This document shows positions 1-7,487 of a DNA stretch of 33,318 nucleotides, one piece after another (positions within the stretch are counted from its first letter, which is position 1; every line of letters starts with the position of its first letter). The translations under genes and the position numbers were made by a program. This DNA is from Leeuwenhoekiella sp. (lineage in GTDB: Bacteria > Bacteroidota > Bacteroidia > Flavobacteriales > Flavobacteriaceae). The notes below the pieces were generated by a model. That model ran no database searches, was not told where the DNA came from, and saw only the letters and a list, made by a program, of their open reading frames with translations. Location of the stretch: assembly GCA_011050015.1 (NCBI GenBank), contig DRGP01000092.1:1-33318 (forward strand), read 5' to 3'.

Positions 1-600
1 ATAAAAATGAAGATAGGTGCCATAGATTTTGAGGCTGAAATAGAGCTTCTCAAAGGCATACGCAAACAATTTTCGCCCGGCGAAATTACGCTGCGTGTCG
101 ATGCCAATGGGGCTTTTCATCCTAAAAATGCGCTAAAAAAACTAGAGCGTCTTTCCGAGTTAAAAATGCATTCCATAGAGCAGCCCATAAAGCAGAATCA
201 AATAGACGAAATGGCCTTGCTGTGCAAAAGTACACCCTTACCCATAGCACTCGATGAAGAACTCATAGGCGTCACTAATTGGGAAGCAAAAAAACGGCTG
301 TTAACACATATAAATCCGCAATTTATCATCTTAAAACCAAGTTTGATCGGTGGATTTCGAGGTAGCGAAGAATGGATTTCCATTGCTGAGGAATTAAAAA
401 TAGGTTGGTGGATCACCTCTGCGCTGGAAAGCAACATAGGGCTCAATGCGATTGCCCAGTTTACCCATAGCAAAGATACCCGCATACCACAAGGTTTGGG
501 TACGGGAAGTTTGTTTACAAATAACGTATCTTCGCCCCTTACGATCACTAAAGGACAGCTCTTTTACGATGCTAGAGCGTCTTGGTCATTTCAATTTTAA
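1..600 (+). CDS. menC: o-succinylbenzoate synthase (MenC), 3' part
   Basis: Dehydrates SHCHC to o-succinylbenzoate in cytoplasmic menaquinone synthesis. The reading frame is open to the left edge (the codons before the listed ATG read I-K), so the ATG at 7 is internal and the N-terminal capping domain lies outside the window. The visible part is the enolase-superfamily barrel: KMKIG (KxK catalytic lysine motif), RVDANG, SIEQP and LDEE carrying the three metal-binding acids, and ILKPSLIGG with the second catalytic lysine. Family assignment as MenC rather than another enolase-superfamily enzyme rests on the motif pattern plus menE one gene downstream. The next gene starts 3 bp after the stop, indicating an operon. 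Confidence 0.9.
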   Translation: MKMKIGAIDFEAEIELLKGIRKQFSPGEITLRVDANGAFHPKNALKKLERLSELKMHSIEQPIKQNQIDEMALLCKSTPLPIALDEELIGVTNWEAKKRLLTHINPQFIILKPSLIGGFRGSEEWISIAEELKIGWWITSALESNIGLNAIAQFTHSKDTRIPQGLGTGSLFTNNVSSPLTITKGQLFYDARASWSFQF

Positions 601-603
601 TGT

Positions 604-1587
604 ATGTTTATAGCACAGGCCTTTAAGGCTCAAAACGAATTCTGGAGGTATTTAGTAGGTTCTCTCGTAATTGCTGTTGTGGCCATTGCGGCACAATTAT
701 TATTTATGGGTGCCGTATTTTTAAAAGTAGGTTTTGGCGCTGATGGGCAATGGGATGCACAGAATTTTAAAAAATTGGCATCGTTTACAGAGAAGGATTA
801 CATGACCGTTTTTGATTCCAATATAACACTAGTATTGATCTTACTTACATTTGTGCTCGGTTTTATTGCTTTTTTATTTGTAATCAAAAATTTTCATGGT
901 CAGAAGTTGATGGATGTGACCACCACCAGAAAGAAGTTTGACTGGGGGCGGGCGTTTTTCTCTTTTGGGATGATCGCTGTTTTTACCATTGTCACCACCG
1001 CGATAGATTATTATTACAACGGTGAAGATTATATACTTAATTTTCAACCACTTCCCTTTTTCATTTTATGTATAATTGCCGTGGTTATGCTTCCTATACA
1101 AACAAGCCTGGAAGAGTATATTTTTAGAGGCTATTTAATGCAGGGTTTTGGTATTTTGGCTGGTAATAAATGGTTTCCGCTGCTTATGACTTCTGTTATT
1201 TTTGGAGGGATGCACTTTTTTAATCCAGAAGTGATCAAACTGGGTCCCATTATTATGGTTTATTACATAGGCACCGGTTTCTTGTTCGGCATCATGACTT
1301 TAATGGACGAGGGCATGGAGCTTTCCCTGGGTTTTCATGCAGCAAATAACATGATAGCGGCCTTACTAGTAACGACAGATTGGAGTGCTTTTCAGACCGA
1401 ATCCATTCTCAAGGATATTTCAGAGCCTTCTGCCGGCTTTGATATTATACTACCTGTTCTCATTGTTTATCCCATTTTCATAGCTATATTAGCCTATCGT
1501 TATAAATGGACGGGCTGGAAAGACAAGCTTTTTGGCAAGGTTGAACCACCAGAGGCGGAAACCCAAGAAAAGTTGACAGCAGATTAA
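604..1587 (+). CDS. CPBP family intramembrane metalloprotease
   Basis: Polytopic inner-membrane protein of 327 aa with an Abi/CPBP (Rce1-like) core. All three family motifs are visible: EEYIFR (EExxxR) near residue 175, FGGMH (FxxxH) near 200, and HAANN (HxxxN) near 246. Several hydrophobic segments flank them and the C-terminus is charged (VEPPEAETQEK). The family includes CAAX-type prenyl proteases and bacteriocin-immunity proteins; the substrate here is unknown. It lies 3 bp after menC and 13 bp before menE, so it is almost certainly cotranscribed with menaquinone genes. A direct role in quinone synthesis is only an inference from that placement. Confidence 0.88.
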   Translation: MFIAQAFKAQNEFWRYLVGSLVIAVVAIAAQLLFMGAVFLKVGFGADGQWDAQNFKKLASFTEKDYMTVFDSNITLVLILLTFVLGFIAFLFVIKNFHGQKLMDVTTTRKKFDWGRAFFSFGMIAVFTIVTTAIDYYYNGEDYILNFQPLPFFILCIIAVVMLPIQTSLEEYIFRGYLMQGFGILAGNKWFPLLMTSVIFGGMHFFNPEVIKLGPIIMVYYIGTGFLFGIMTLMDEGMELSLGFHAANNMIAALLVTTDWSAFQTESILKDISEPSAGFDIILPVLIVYPIFIAILAYRYKWTGWKDKLFGKVEPPEAETQEKLTAD

Positions 1588-1600
1588 TCCTAGATGAACA

Positions 1601-2677
1601 ATGGCAACATCCCGGTTACATCCTGATTTTCACCTTAACGGTCGTCATTTGAAAACCACCGAATTACGGGAAGTAGCAGCATCTTTTATAAAGACTGGAG
1701 AACCGCATGAGGAGGAAGTGGGTCATTTTATACTGTCCTGGCTGGATGATAAAAAATATGTCCTGGTAAACACCTCGGGATCTACCGGTGATCCCAAAAC
1801 CATTAGGCTGCGTAAAAAGCTTATGATAAATAGTGCAAAAGCAACCGCAAAACGCTTTAAACTCCCTGAAAAAACGACTTCGTTACTTTGTCTTCCTTCA
1901 CGCTTTATAGGAGGAAAAATGATGCTCGTACGCGCCATGGTACTCGGTTGGAAAATTGACCTTGTACCGCCAAAATCGAACCCGCTTGATACCGTTTTTA
2001 AACGTTACGATTTTTGTGCGATGATTCCTTTTCAGCTAGATAACAGCATAAGCAGGCTGCACCTTATTTCTAAACTTATTGTGGGCGGTGGCTCATTTTC
2101 AGAATCGCTTAAAAACAAAGTGCAGGACATAGATACCAAAATTTATGAGACCTATGGTATGACCGAAACCATTTCCCATATTGCCATACGCCGCGTAAAT
2201 CTCAAAAAGGATATTGATGGCCCCAGGCCATTTAAGGCCCTAAAAAATGTAAGCGTGAGTCAGGATGAACGAGGTTGTCTGGTCATTAAAGCGCCAAAAG
2301 TGAGCACAGATCCCGTGATTACCAATGATATGGTAGAACTACTTTCCTATAAAAGATTTTTACTGTTGGGCCGCATTGATAATGTGGTAAACAGTGGTGG
2401 TATCAAACTTTTTCCCGAACATATTGAAGCCAAATTATCCCCACAGATAGACGTGCCGTTTTTTCTGGCCGGTGAGCCGGATAATGCCCTTGGCGAAAAG
2501 CTGATACTAATTGTAGAAAGCGATTCTATAGATTGGGTAGATCTGGATTTTTCTATTCTTGATAAATATGAAATACCCAAAGCCGTTTATTTCATACCCA
2601 ATTTTGAGCGTACCGAAAATGGAAAGTTACGCCGTGGTGCTACTTTACAAAAGCTGGGGGTGCAAATATCTTCTTAG
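1601..2677 (+). CDS. menE: o-succinylbenzoate-CoA ligase (MenE), short form
   Basis: Adenylates o-succinylbenzoate and transfers it to CoA, the step after MenC. It is an ANL-superfamily (AMP-binding) protein: phosphate-binding loop TSGSTGDPK near residue 60, YETYGMTE near 186, a LLGRIDNVVNSGGIK hinge near 255, and the C-terminal lysine motif ENGKLRR near 340. At 358 aa it is clearly shorter than the roughly 450-aa E. coli type; the N-terminal half before the P-loop is reduced, a form I associate with Bacteroidota. Start ATG at 1601 gives a 13-bp gap from the protease gene. Placement after menC supports the substrate call. Confidence 0.88.
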   Translation: MATSRLHPDFHLNGRHLKTTELREVAASFIKTGEPHEEEVGHFILSWLDDKKYVLVNTSGSTGDPKTIRLRKKLMINSAKATAKRFKLPEKTTSLLCLPSRFIGGKMMLVRAMVLGWKIDLVPPKSNPLDTVFKRYDFCAMIPFQLDNSISRLHLISKLIVGGGSFSESLKNKVQDIDTKIYETYGMTETISHIAIRRVNLKKDIDGPRPFKALKNVSVSQDERGCLVIKAPKVSTDPVITNDMVELLSYKRFLLLGRIDNVVNSGGIKLFPEHIEAKLSPQIDVPFFLAGEPDNALGEKLILIVESDSIDWVDLDFSILDKYEIPKAVYFIPNFERTENGKLRRGATLQKLGVQISS

Positions 2678-2787
2678 ACTATGTATAGTGGACGTAAACA
2701 AAATAAAATACTTGGGTGCTGATCCCCTCAGAATAATCGGTATAAAATTTGTAACAATTTATCAGAATATTGCAACTTGTTAATCCT

Positions 2788-2795
2788 TAACTTTG
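2788..2795 (+). promoter_or_regulatory. -7 promoter motif (TAACTTTG)
   Basis: Exact match to the Bacteroidota -7 consensus TAnnTTTG, 17 nt before the ATG at 2813. A TTG sits at 2770-2772 as a possible -33 element, with slightly short spacing. It would drive the Gly/Tyr-rich secreted protein. Confidence 0.5.
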
Positions 2796-2812
2796 CAACA
2801 AACCAACACATT

Positions 2813-3292
2813 ATGAAAAGTTTTTTAATAATAATACTGTTCAGCGTGCTGGGCATGAGTGAATTGCACGCACAGTATGGTAGCAGGTATGGCCGTGGTT
2901 ACGGTAACGGCAATGGTTATGGCAACGGCTATGGCCGCCAGCGATCATCTATACCCAGTGCCGGTCCCACCCATGCAGAGCCCGAAGAGGTAAAACCTTC
3001 TGATATCGTTGAAGAACGTTTGCCAGATTATAAAGCGGAATTTAACCTGGACGCTTTTAAAATAGAAGTATTACGCAATATCCTGGAAGAATATTATACC
3101 GAGTTAATTGCCCTGCAAAAAGATAAAACCCTTGATTCCGAAAGTATGCGTAAAAGCTATGAGAAGGCACAAAAAGACCTAAAATCAAAGCTCACCGGCA
3201 TACTTAGCAAAGAAGAAGTGGAGCAACTGGTCGCGATGGATTTTAGTCCAAAAGCGGTCAAACAACGTAAAAAAGCCAGGGAAAATAACTAG
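2813..3292 (+). CDS. secreted Gly/Tyr-rich protein of unknown function
   Basis: I do not recognise a named family. The ORF track starts at 2777, but the ATG at 2813 (159 aa) begins a clean signal peptide (MKSFLIIILFSVLGMSELHAQ) and sits just after a TAnnTTTG promoter motif, so it is preferred. After cleavage there is a low-complexity Gly/Tyr/Asn run with GYGNG-type units (residues about 22-45), then a Pro/Glu linker and a charged, helical C-terminal half rich in Lys and Glu (NILEEYYTEL, KEEVEQL). The helical part loosely recalls periplasmic Spy/CpxP-like helices, but no diagnostic motif is present. It converges on the PepSY gene with only 3 bp between the two stops. Confidence 0.75.
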   Translation: MKSFLIIILFSVLGMSELHAQYGSRYGRGYGNGNGYGNGYGRQRSSIPSAGPTHAEPEEVKPSDIVEERLPDYKAEFNLDAFKIEVLRNILEEYYTELIALQKDKTLDSESMRKSYEKAQKDLKSKLTGILSKEEVEQLVAMDFSPKAVKQRKKARENN

Positions 3293-3295
3293 CAC

Positions 3296-3871
3296 TTATT
3301 TTCTGGAGCTACTCTTCATACGTTTGGGGCCGTACCACAGCCAGAAACCGGTCAGCGAGAATAGCAGGAGTGCCACTCCCATAATACTGGTATAACTTAC
3401 TTTTATAATTCCGCTTGGCGTATTAAAATAATCGTCAAGAATAGAACCGTCGTGCACCTGTTCTATAAAGTCAGAAAGGCGCAAGCCTATCTGTAGGACC
3501 TCACCGGTTGCACCATCCAGTTGAATACTGTTGAGATGATTTTTAAAAATGAATTTCACGATCCCTTTTTCTTTGCGCACATCGATGCGATCTAACTTTA
3601 TTGAAAGCGCATTTCCCACAGAATCATGAAGCACTTTAAAGGCTTTCTGTTCTAATTCGGGCAACGGTAGCCATTCTGCTAGGTTTGTAGATATACCTGT
3701 TGTGGTAGCCGGCAACAAGATGCCGGCACTGTGTTTTTTCCACCCTAGCAAAATTCCGGATACTGAAATAAAAATAAAGAAGACAAACAGAAAAATACCC
3801 ATAAACCGATGAATTTTACGGGTGTTGCGCAGTAATTTTGCTTGTCTCTTACGGGTTTTTTGTTCGGTCAT
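3296..3871 (-). CDS. PepSY-associated transmembrane protein
   Basis: Small membrane protein of 191 aa with the PepSY-TM arrangement: a basic N-terminus (KTRKRQAKLLRNTRKIHRF), a transmembrane helix with the typical GILLGWKKH end (residues about 27-48), a periplasmic domain of about 110 residues, and a second helix ending FWLWYGPKRMK near the C-terminus. The conserved R-x-x-HR-x-x-G pattern at the first helix is characteristic. Members are often tied to iron/siderophore or peptidase-linked functions, but the role is undefined. The ORF track begins at a TTG (3877); the ATG two codons downstream (3871) is the better start. Confidence 0.8.
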   Translation of the reverse strand: MTEQKTRKRQAKLLRNTRKIHRFMGIFLFVFFIFISVSGILLGWKKHSAGILLPATTTGISTNLAEWLPLPELEQKAFKVLHDSVGNALSIKLDRIDVRKEKGIVKFIFKNHLNSIQLDGATGEVLQIGLRLSDFIEQVHDGSILDDYFNTPSGIIKVSYTSIMGVALLLFSLTGFWLWYGPKRMKSSSRK

Positions 3872-4086
3872 GGGCAAAAGATATCAAACTGGAAAAATAG
3901 ATGAAATACTTGATAAACAGGTACTACTATCGCCATTTCCAAGGGCTAAAAAATAAAGGGCTCATTTTTTTCCTGATGGCGGTATTATTCGGGCAATATA
4001 CGTTACTTTAACAAAAGCATTTTCAGTAAGGAATTGACCAATTTCAACCTCTTTTTGGTAATTTTAACCCGTTTTAATTCAGTTTT

Positions 4087-5400
4087 ATGTTTCGCCGTAT
4101 TACCTTTCTCCTCCTTTTCTTAACCTACCATTCATATTCCCAGATACTTCCCGAGCGTGAACGCGCAGCACTTATAGATCAGGTGCTCAAAGAGCGTTTT
4201 GAAACGGTACTGCCTAACATGATGTACCGCACGGGCATAGATATGTGGGTACTTATTTCGCGTGAGTATAATGAAGATCCCGTAATGCGTACCATGTTGC
4301 CGGCCGAATGGCTCAATGCAAGGCGTCGCACGATCTTAGTTTTTTATTGGGACGAAGCCAAAAATAAGCTGGAAAAGATGGCCATCGCGCGTTATGACAT
4401 AGGTGATAATATTACTTCGGTATGGGATAAGGAAAAACAACCCGACCAGTGGAAGGCGCTGGCTGAAGTAATACAAAAATATGATCCAAAGAAAATAGGT
4501 GTCAATTATTCTGATGATTTTGGATTGGCAGACGGTATCGTAAAAACAGATTATGAAGCGTTTATGAACGCTATTCCACAAAAATACCAAGACCGTGTTG
4601 TTTCCGCCGAAAAACTGGCCATCGGTTGGGTCGAAACCCGAACCCCACTAGAAATGCGCCTTTATGAGGAACTGGTAGATATTACGCATGGCATTATTAA
4701 AAAAGCATTCAGCAGCGCCGTCATTAAAGTTGGTGAGACCACTACCGATGACGTGGTTTGGTATTTGCGCCAGCAGGTTACAGACATGGGATTGGAAACC
4801 TGGTTTCATCCCACGGTAGATATTCAAAGAACAGATGAAGAACTGGAGAGTCATATAACCTCATTTTCCAGTGGATATGGAGATAAAGTGATTCAGCCGG
4901 GAGATTTGTTGCACTGTGATTTTGGAATCAGTTATTTGCGCCTCAATACTGATTGCCAGCAGCACGCCTATGTTTTAAAGGAAAATGAAACCGAGGCGCC
5001 CCAGTTTTTACAGGACGCTTTCGCAAAAGGCAACCAATTGCAGGATATCTTGACGTCTAATTTTGAAACCGGAAAAACGGGCAACGAGATTTTATCAGCT
5101 TCGCTGGAAGAAGCAAAGACCGAAGATTTACAGCCTTCCATTTATACGCATCCACTGGGCTTATTCGGGCATTCTGCCGGACCTACCATTGGCATGTGGG
5201 ACAGTCAGGATGGAGTTCCCGGCACCGGCGATTATCCGCTTTACGAGAATACCGTTTATGCGATCGAACTCAACACTACCGTAAACATTCCACAATGGAA
5301 CAAAGACATTCGTATTATGCTTGAGGAAGATGGTTTCTGGGGCAAAAATGGGTTTAGTTATGTAGGTGGAAGAGCGCAGGAATTGTTGTTGGTTGATTGA
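4087..5400 (+). CDS. secreted M24 (Xaa-Pro aminopeptidase-like) metallopeptidase
   Basis: Exported peptidase of 437 aa with a pita-bread M24 catalytic domain. An N-terminal signal peptide (FLLLFLTYHSYSQ) precedes a creatinase-like N-domain (about 20-170). Five candidate dinuclear-metal ligands are visible in the C-domain: Asp in HCDFG (about 278), Asp in LNTDC (about 289), His in GHSAGP (about 362), Glu in AIELNT (about 394) and Glu in LEEDG (about 413). The family cleaves N-terminal residues preceding proline or acts on dipeptides; the exact substrate is not visible. Monocistronic by layout, with 209 bp of intergenic DNA upstream. Confidence 0.87.
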   Translation: MFRRITFLLLFLTYHSYSQILPERERAALIDQVLKERFETVLPNMMYRTGIDMWVLISREYNEDPVMRTMLPAEWLNARRRTILVFYWDEAKNKLEKMAIARYDIGDNITSVWDKEKQPDQWKALAEVIQKYDPKKIGVNYSDDFGLADGIVKTDYEAFMNAIPQKYQDRVVSAEKLAIGWVETRTPLEMRLYEELVDITHGIIKKAFSSAVIKVGETTTDDVVWYLRQQVTDMGLETWFHPTVDIQRTDEELESHITSFSSGYGDKVIQPGDLLHCDFGISYLRLNTDCQQHAYVLKENETEAPQFLQDAFAKGNQLQDILTSNFETGKTGNEILSASLEEAKTEDLQPSIYTHPLGLFGHSAGPTIGMWDSQDGVPGTGDYPLYENTVYAIELNTTVNIPQWNKDIRIMLEEDGFWGKNGFSYVGGRAQELLLVD

Positions 5401-5602
5401 GGTTGATACATTTGAGTAAAGAGACTTTGTCTTTTCAATTTCTTCGTATCCTGTGTCCCCGTTCTCTTTTCTCTCAATATTATTTGGTTACGGTAAACTC
5501 TGTAGACTTAAGTTTTGTCTTTAAACGGGCATCTTGAAATCCGGTATAAAAAGCTACAAAAACCACTTTTTAGATCAAATAATGGCTTTTATTACCTCAA
5601 AA

Positions 5603-5824
5603 TCACTCCCCAAAAATAGATTTCATGATCCGTGAAATCCCCTTAAAACCAAAGTAAATTGCCGCGATAAAACAAATAATCCCCACGATAAGCACGGGAA
5701 TATAAAAGGGATGATCCTGATTACTGAATGCCTGATAAATAAGTCCCGGCCCCAATAAAATGAAAATGAGTGATATGGCGAGTGTTTGTACGCCTTTCAT
5801 TAATTTTTCCTTATCAGTTCCCAT
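5603..5824 (-). CDS. DUF6095 family small membrane protein
   Basis: Protein of 73 aa with a charged N-terminus (MGTDKEKLMKG) and two hydrophobic helices (about 12-30 and 41-63) ending in a basic tail (ISRIMKSIFGE). It matches my recollection of DUF6095, a small flavobacterial membrane family that often follows murQ; the function is unknown. Its ATG lies inside the end of murQ (11-bp overlap), so translation is probably coupled to murQ. Confidence 0.75.
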   Translation of the reverse strand: MGTDKEKLMKGVQTLAISLIFILLGPGLIYQAFSNQDHPFYIPVLIVGIICFIAAIYFGFKGISRIMKSIFGE

Positions 5825-6632
5825 TATTTGCGGCTTTTATGGCGCTTCTTACGTTTTTGTGCTTTTCCAAGAGGATTTTGGCCTCATTTTGGGGGATATT
5901 GAGTTCCTGCATGAGCATGCGCTCGCCACGATCTACCAGTTTGGTATTGCTGAGCTGCATATCTACCATTTTATTACCCTGTACCCGTCCCAACTGAATC
6001 ATGGCGGCCGTAGAGATCATATTAAGAACCAGTTTTTGTGCTGTTCCCGCTTTCATGCGTGAGCTGCCCGTCACAAATTCTGGCCCCACAATGACCTCAA
6101 CGGGATATTGCGCTGTTTGGGAAACCGGGCTGCCGGCATTGCACACAATGCAACCGTTTGGGATTTGTCTTTCATTACAGGCTTCCAGGGCGCCCACGAC
6201 GTAAGGAGTGGTTCCCGAAGCGGCAATTCCTATAACAAAATCTTTCGTATTTATATCGTGTTCCTGCAGATCTTTCCAGGCCTGGGTTTTACTGTCTTCA
6301 GCAAACTCTACTGCTTTGCGTATGGCGTGGTCTCCTCCAGCTATGAGACCCACAAACCAATCGTGGGGAACGCCAAAAGTAGGTGGACATTCAGAAGCAT
6401 CGAGAATGCCCAGGCGACCACTGGTACCCGCACCCAGATAAAAGAGGCGCCCTCCAGTTTTCATCTGTTCTACCACCTTTTTTACCAGTTTTTCTACCTG
6501 CGGAAGTGCTTTTTGCACTGCCTGGGGCACGGTCTGATCTTCTCTGTTTATCTTTTGCAGGAGTTCGTTGACTTCCATCTGTTCCAGATGATCATGATTA
6601 GAATCCTGCTCGGTTGTTTTTATAAATTCCAT
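5814..6632 (-). CDS. murQ: N-acetylmuramic acid 6-phosphate etherase
   Basis: Cytoplasmic SIS-domain lyase that removes D-lactate from MurNAc-6-phosphate to give GlcNAc-6-phosphate in peptidoglycan recycling. Diagnostic motifs: YLGAGTSGRLGILDASECPPTFG (sugar-phosphate site and catalytic Glu, about 58-80), the SGTTPYV loop (about 139), and EFVTGSSRMKAGTAQK (about 185). Length 272 aa, slightly shorter than E. coli MurQ (298 aa). The ORF track starts at a TTG at 6680; the ATG at 6632 (MEFIKTTEQ) fits the family N-terminus and is preferred. It overlaps DUF6095 downstream. A recycling role fits the dipeptide epimerase elsewhere in the window. Confidence 0.93.
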   Translation of the reverse strand: MEFIKTTEQDSNHDHLEQMEVNELLQKINREDQTVPQAVQKALPQVEKLVKKVVEQMKTGGRLFYLGAGTSGRLGILDASECPPTFGVPHDWFVGLIAGGDHAIRKAVEFAEDSKTQAWKDLQEHDINTKDFVIGIAASGTTPYVVGALEACNERQIPNGCIVCNAGSPVSQTAQYPVEVIVGPEFVTGSSRMKAGTAQKLVLNMISTAAMIQLGRVQGNKMVDMQLSNTKLVDRGERMLMQELNIPQNEAKILLEKHKNVRSAIKAANNGN

Positions 6633-6636
6633 AGTA

Positions 6637-6644
6637 CAAAAATA
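6637..6644 (-). promoter_or_regulatory. -7 promoter motif (TATTTTTG) before murQ
   Basis: Exact TAnnTTTG match on the minus strand ending only 4 nt before the murQ ATG, so a transcript from it would be leaderless or nearly so. It lies in the 48-bp gap after the DUF4249 gene and could give murQ its own promoter. No well-spaced -33 TTG is obvious. Confidence 0.4.
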
Positions 6645-6680
6645 ATGATATTTTAAAGGTAAGACTTCGTCAAGTGCCAA

Positions 6681-7487
6681 TTATTCTGTTATAATGTTGG
6701 CACTGTACTGCTGGGCGATGGCAAAATATCCCAAGGGGTAATTTTCCGGATTTGTGGTGTTTATAATATTGCCTTTTACTTCTGCCGGTGGCGCTTCAAA
6801 AGGACCGGCGGTATCCTGACCGGTCTGCGAGATCACAATGCTCATATAATCATAAAAAGCTTTGTCTACGCCCAGAATATCTATAGTAAGTGCTGAGCCA
6901 GGATCCAGATTATCATAGAAATAGGAAAAATTAATGGGGTTTCCTTGGTAAAAACTATCCTCGCTGAGCAAATAGAACCCAAAATCCATATCAAATAGAT
7001 AGTAATCGCGTGAAGGTGCAGGGTCTGTATAATCGACTATGATTTCGGTCTCATCACCAGAAAAAAGAGTGCCATCCCCTTGAGAAAGGTTATCGATGGC
7101 TACAGTCGTGACCATTTTTGTTGTAGAGGCGTAATGCGCGTCTTTATAGGTGATATCCAGTTGGATAGTTTCGTTAGAGATTACTTTTCGGGGTAATTCG
7201 CCTAGATAAATACCATCACCGGCATCTTCAAGCCTATAGGTTTCCTCATCGCCGGTAAGGCTTACACCTGCCCCAGAAACACGGGGCACACCTTCTGCAT
7301 CAAAAGGCGCTGTTGTGCTAAGGCGAACGATAACCGGGAAATAATCTTCCTCGGCAGGCACCCTGATGAGCGCATCTATAACCAAGCGGGGTTCGGCTTG
7401 CGGTAGGTCAACATCAATCACATCTTCGCAGGATGACAGCGAGCATCCTACAACAAATAAACCTATTATATAACTAAGTTTTTGCAT
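6681..7487 (-). CDS. DUF4249 family outer-membrane-associated lipoprotein
   Basis: Lipoprotein of 268 aa with a lipobox-type signal (GLFVVGCSLSSCEDVIDVDLP). The start of the mature chain, C-E-D-x-I-x-V-D-L, followed by PRLVIDALI is the hallmark of DUF4249. The rest is beta-rich with Asp/Thr/Gly repeats. DUF4249 proteins are commonly encoded beside TonB-dependent receptors and are presumed surface or periplasmic partners in substrate uptake, analogous to SusD, although no ligand is established. Its ATG overlaps the receptor stop codon by 1 base (TGATG), so it is translated from the same mRNA. Confidence 0.85.
   Translation of the reverse strand: MQKLSYIIGLFVVGCSLSSCEDVIDVDLPQAEPRLVIDALIRVPAEEDYFPVIVRLSTTAPFDAEGVPRVSGAGVSLTGDEETYRLEDAGDGIYLGELPRKVISNETIQLDITYKDAHYASTTKMVTTVAIDNLSQGDGTLFSGDETEIIVDYTDPAPSRDYYLFDMDFGFYLLSEDSFYQGNPINFSYFYDNLDPGSALTIDILGVDKAFYDYMSIVISQTGQDTAGPFEAPPAEVKGNIINTTNPENYPLGYFAIAQQYSANIITE

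Noticed and set aside
2559-2783. 74-aa ORF overlapping the menE end
   Set aside because: Out-of-frame continuation from within menE; AT-rich tail with no promoter or motif support.
6108-6656. 182-aa ORF antisense to murQ
   Set aside because: Shadow of a clearly conserved gene.
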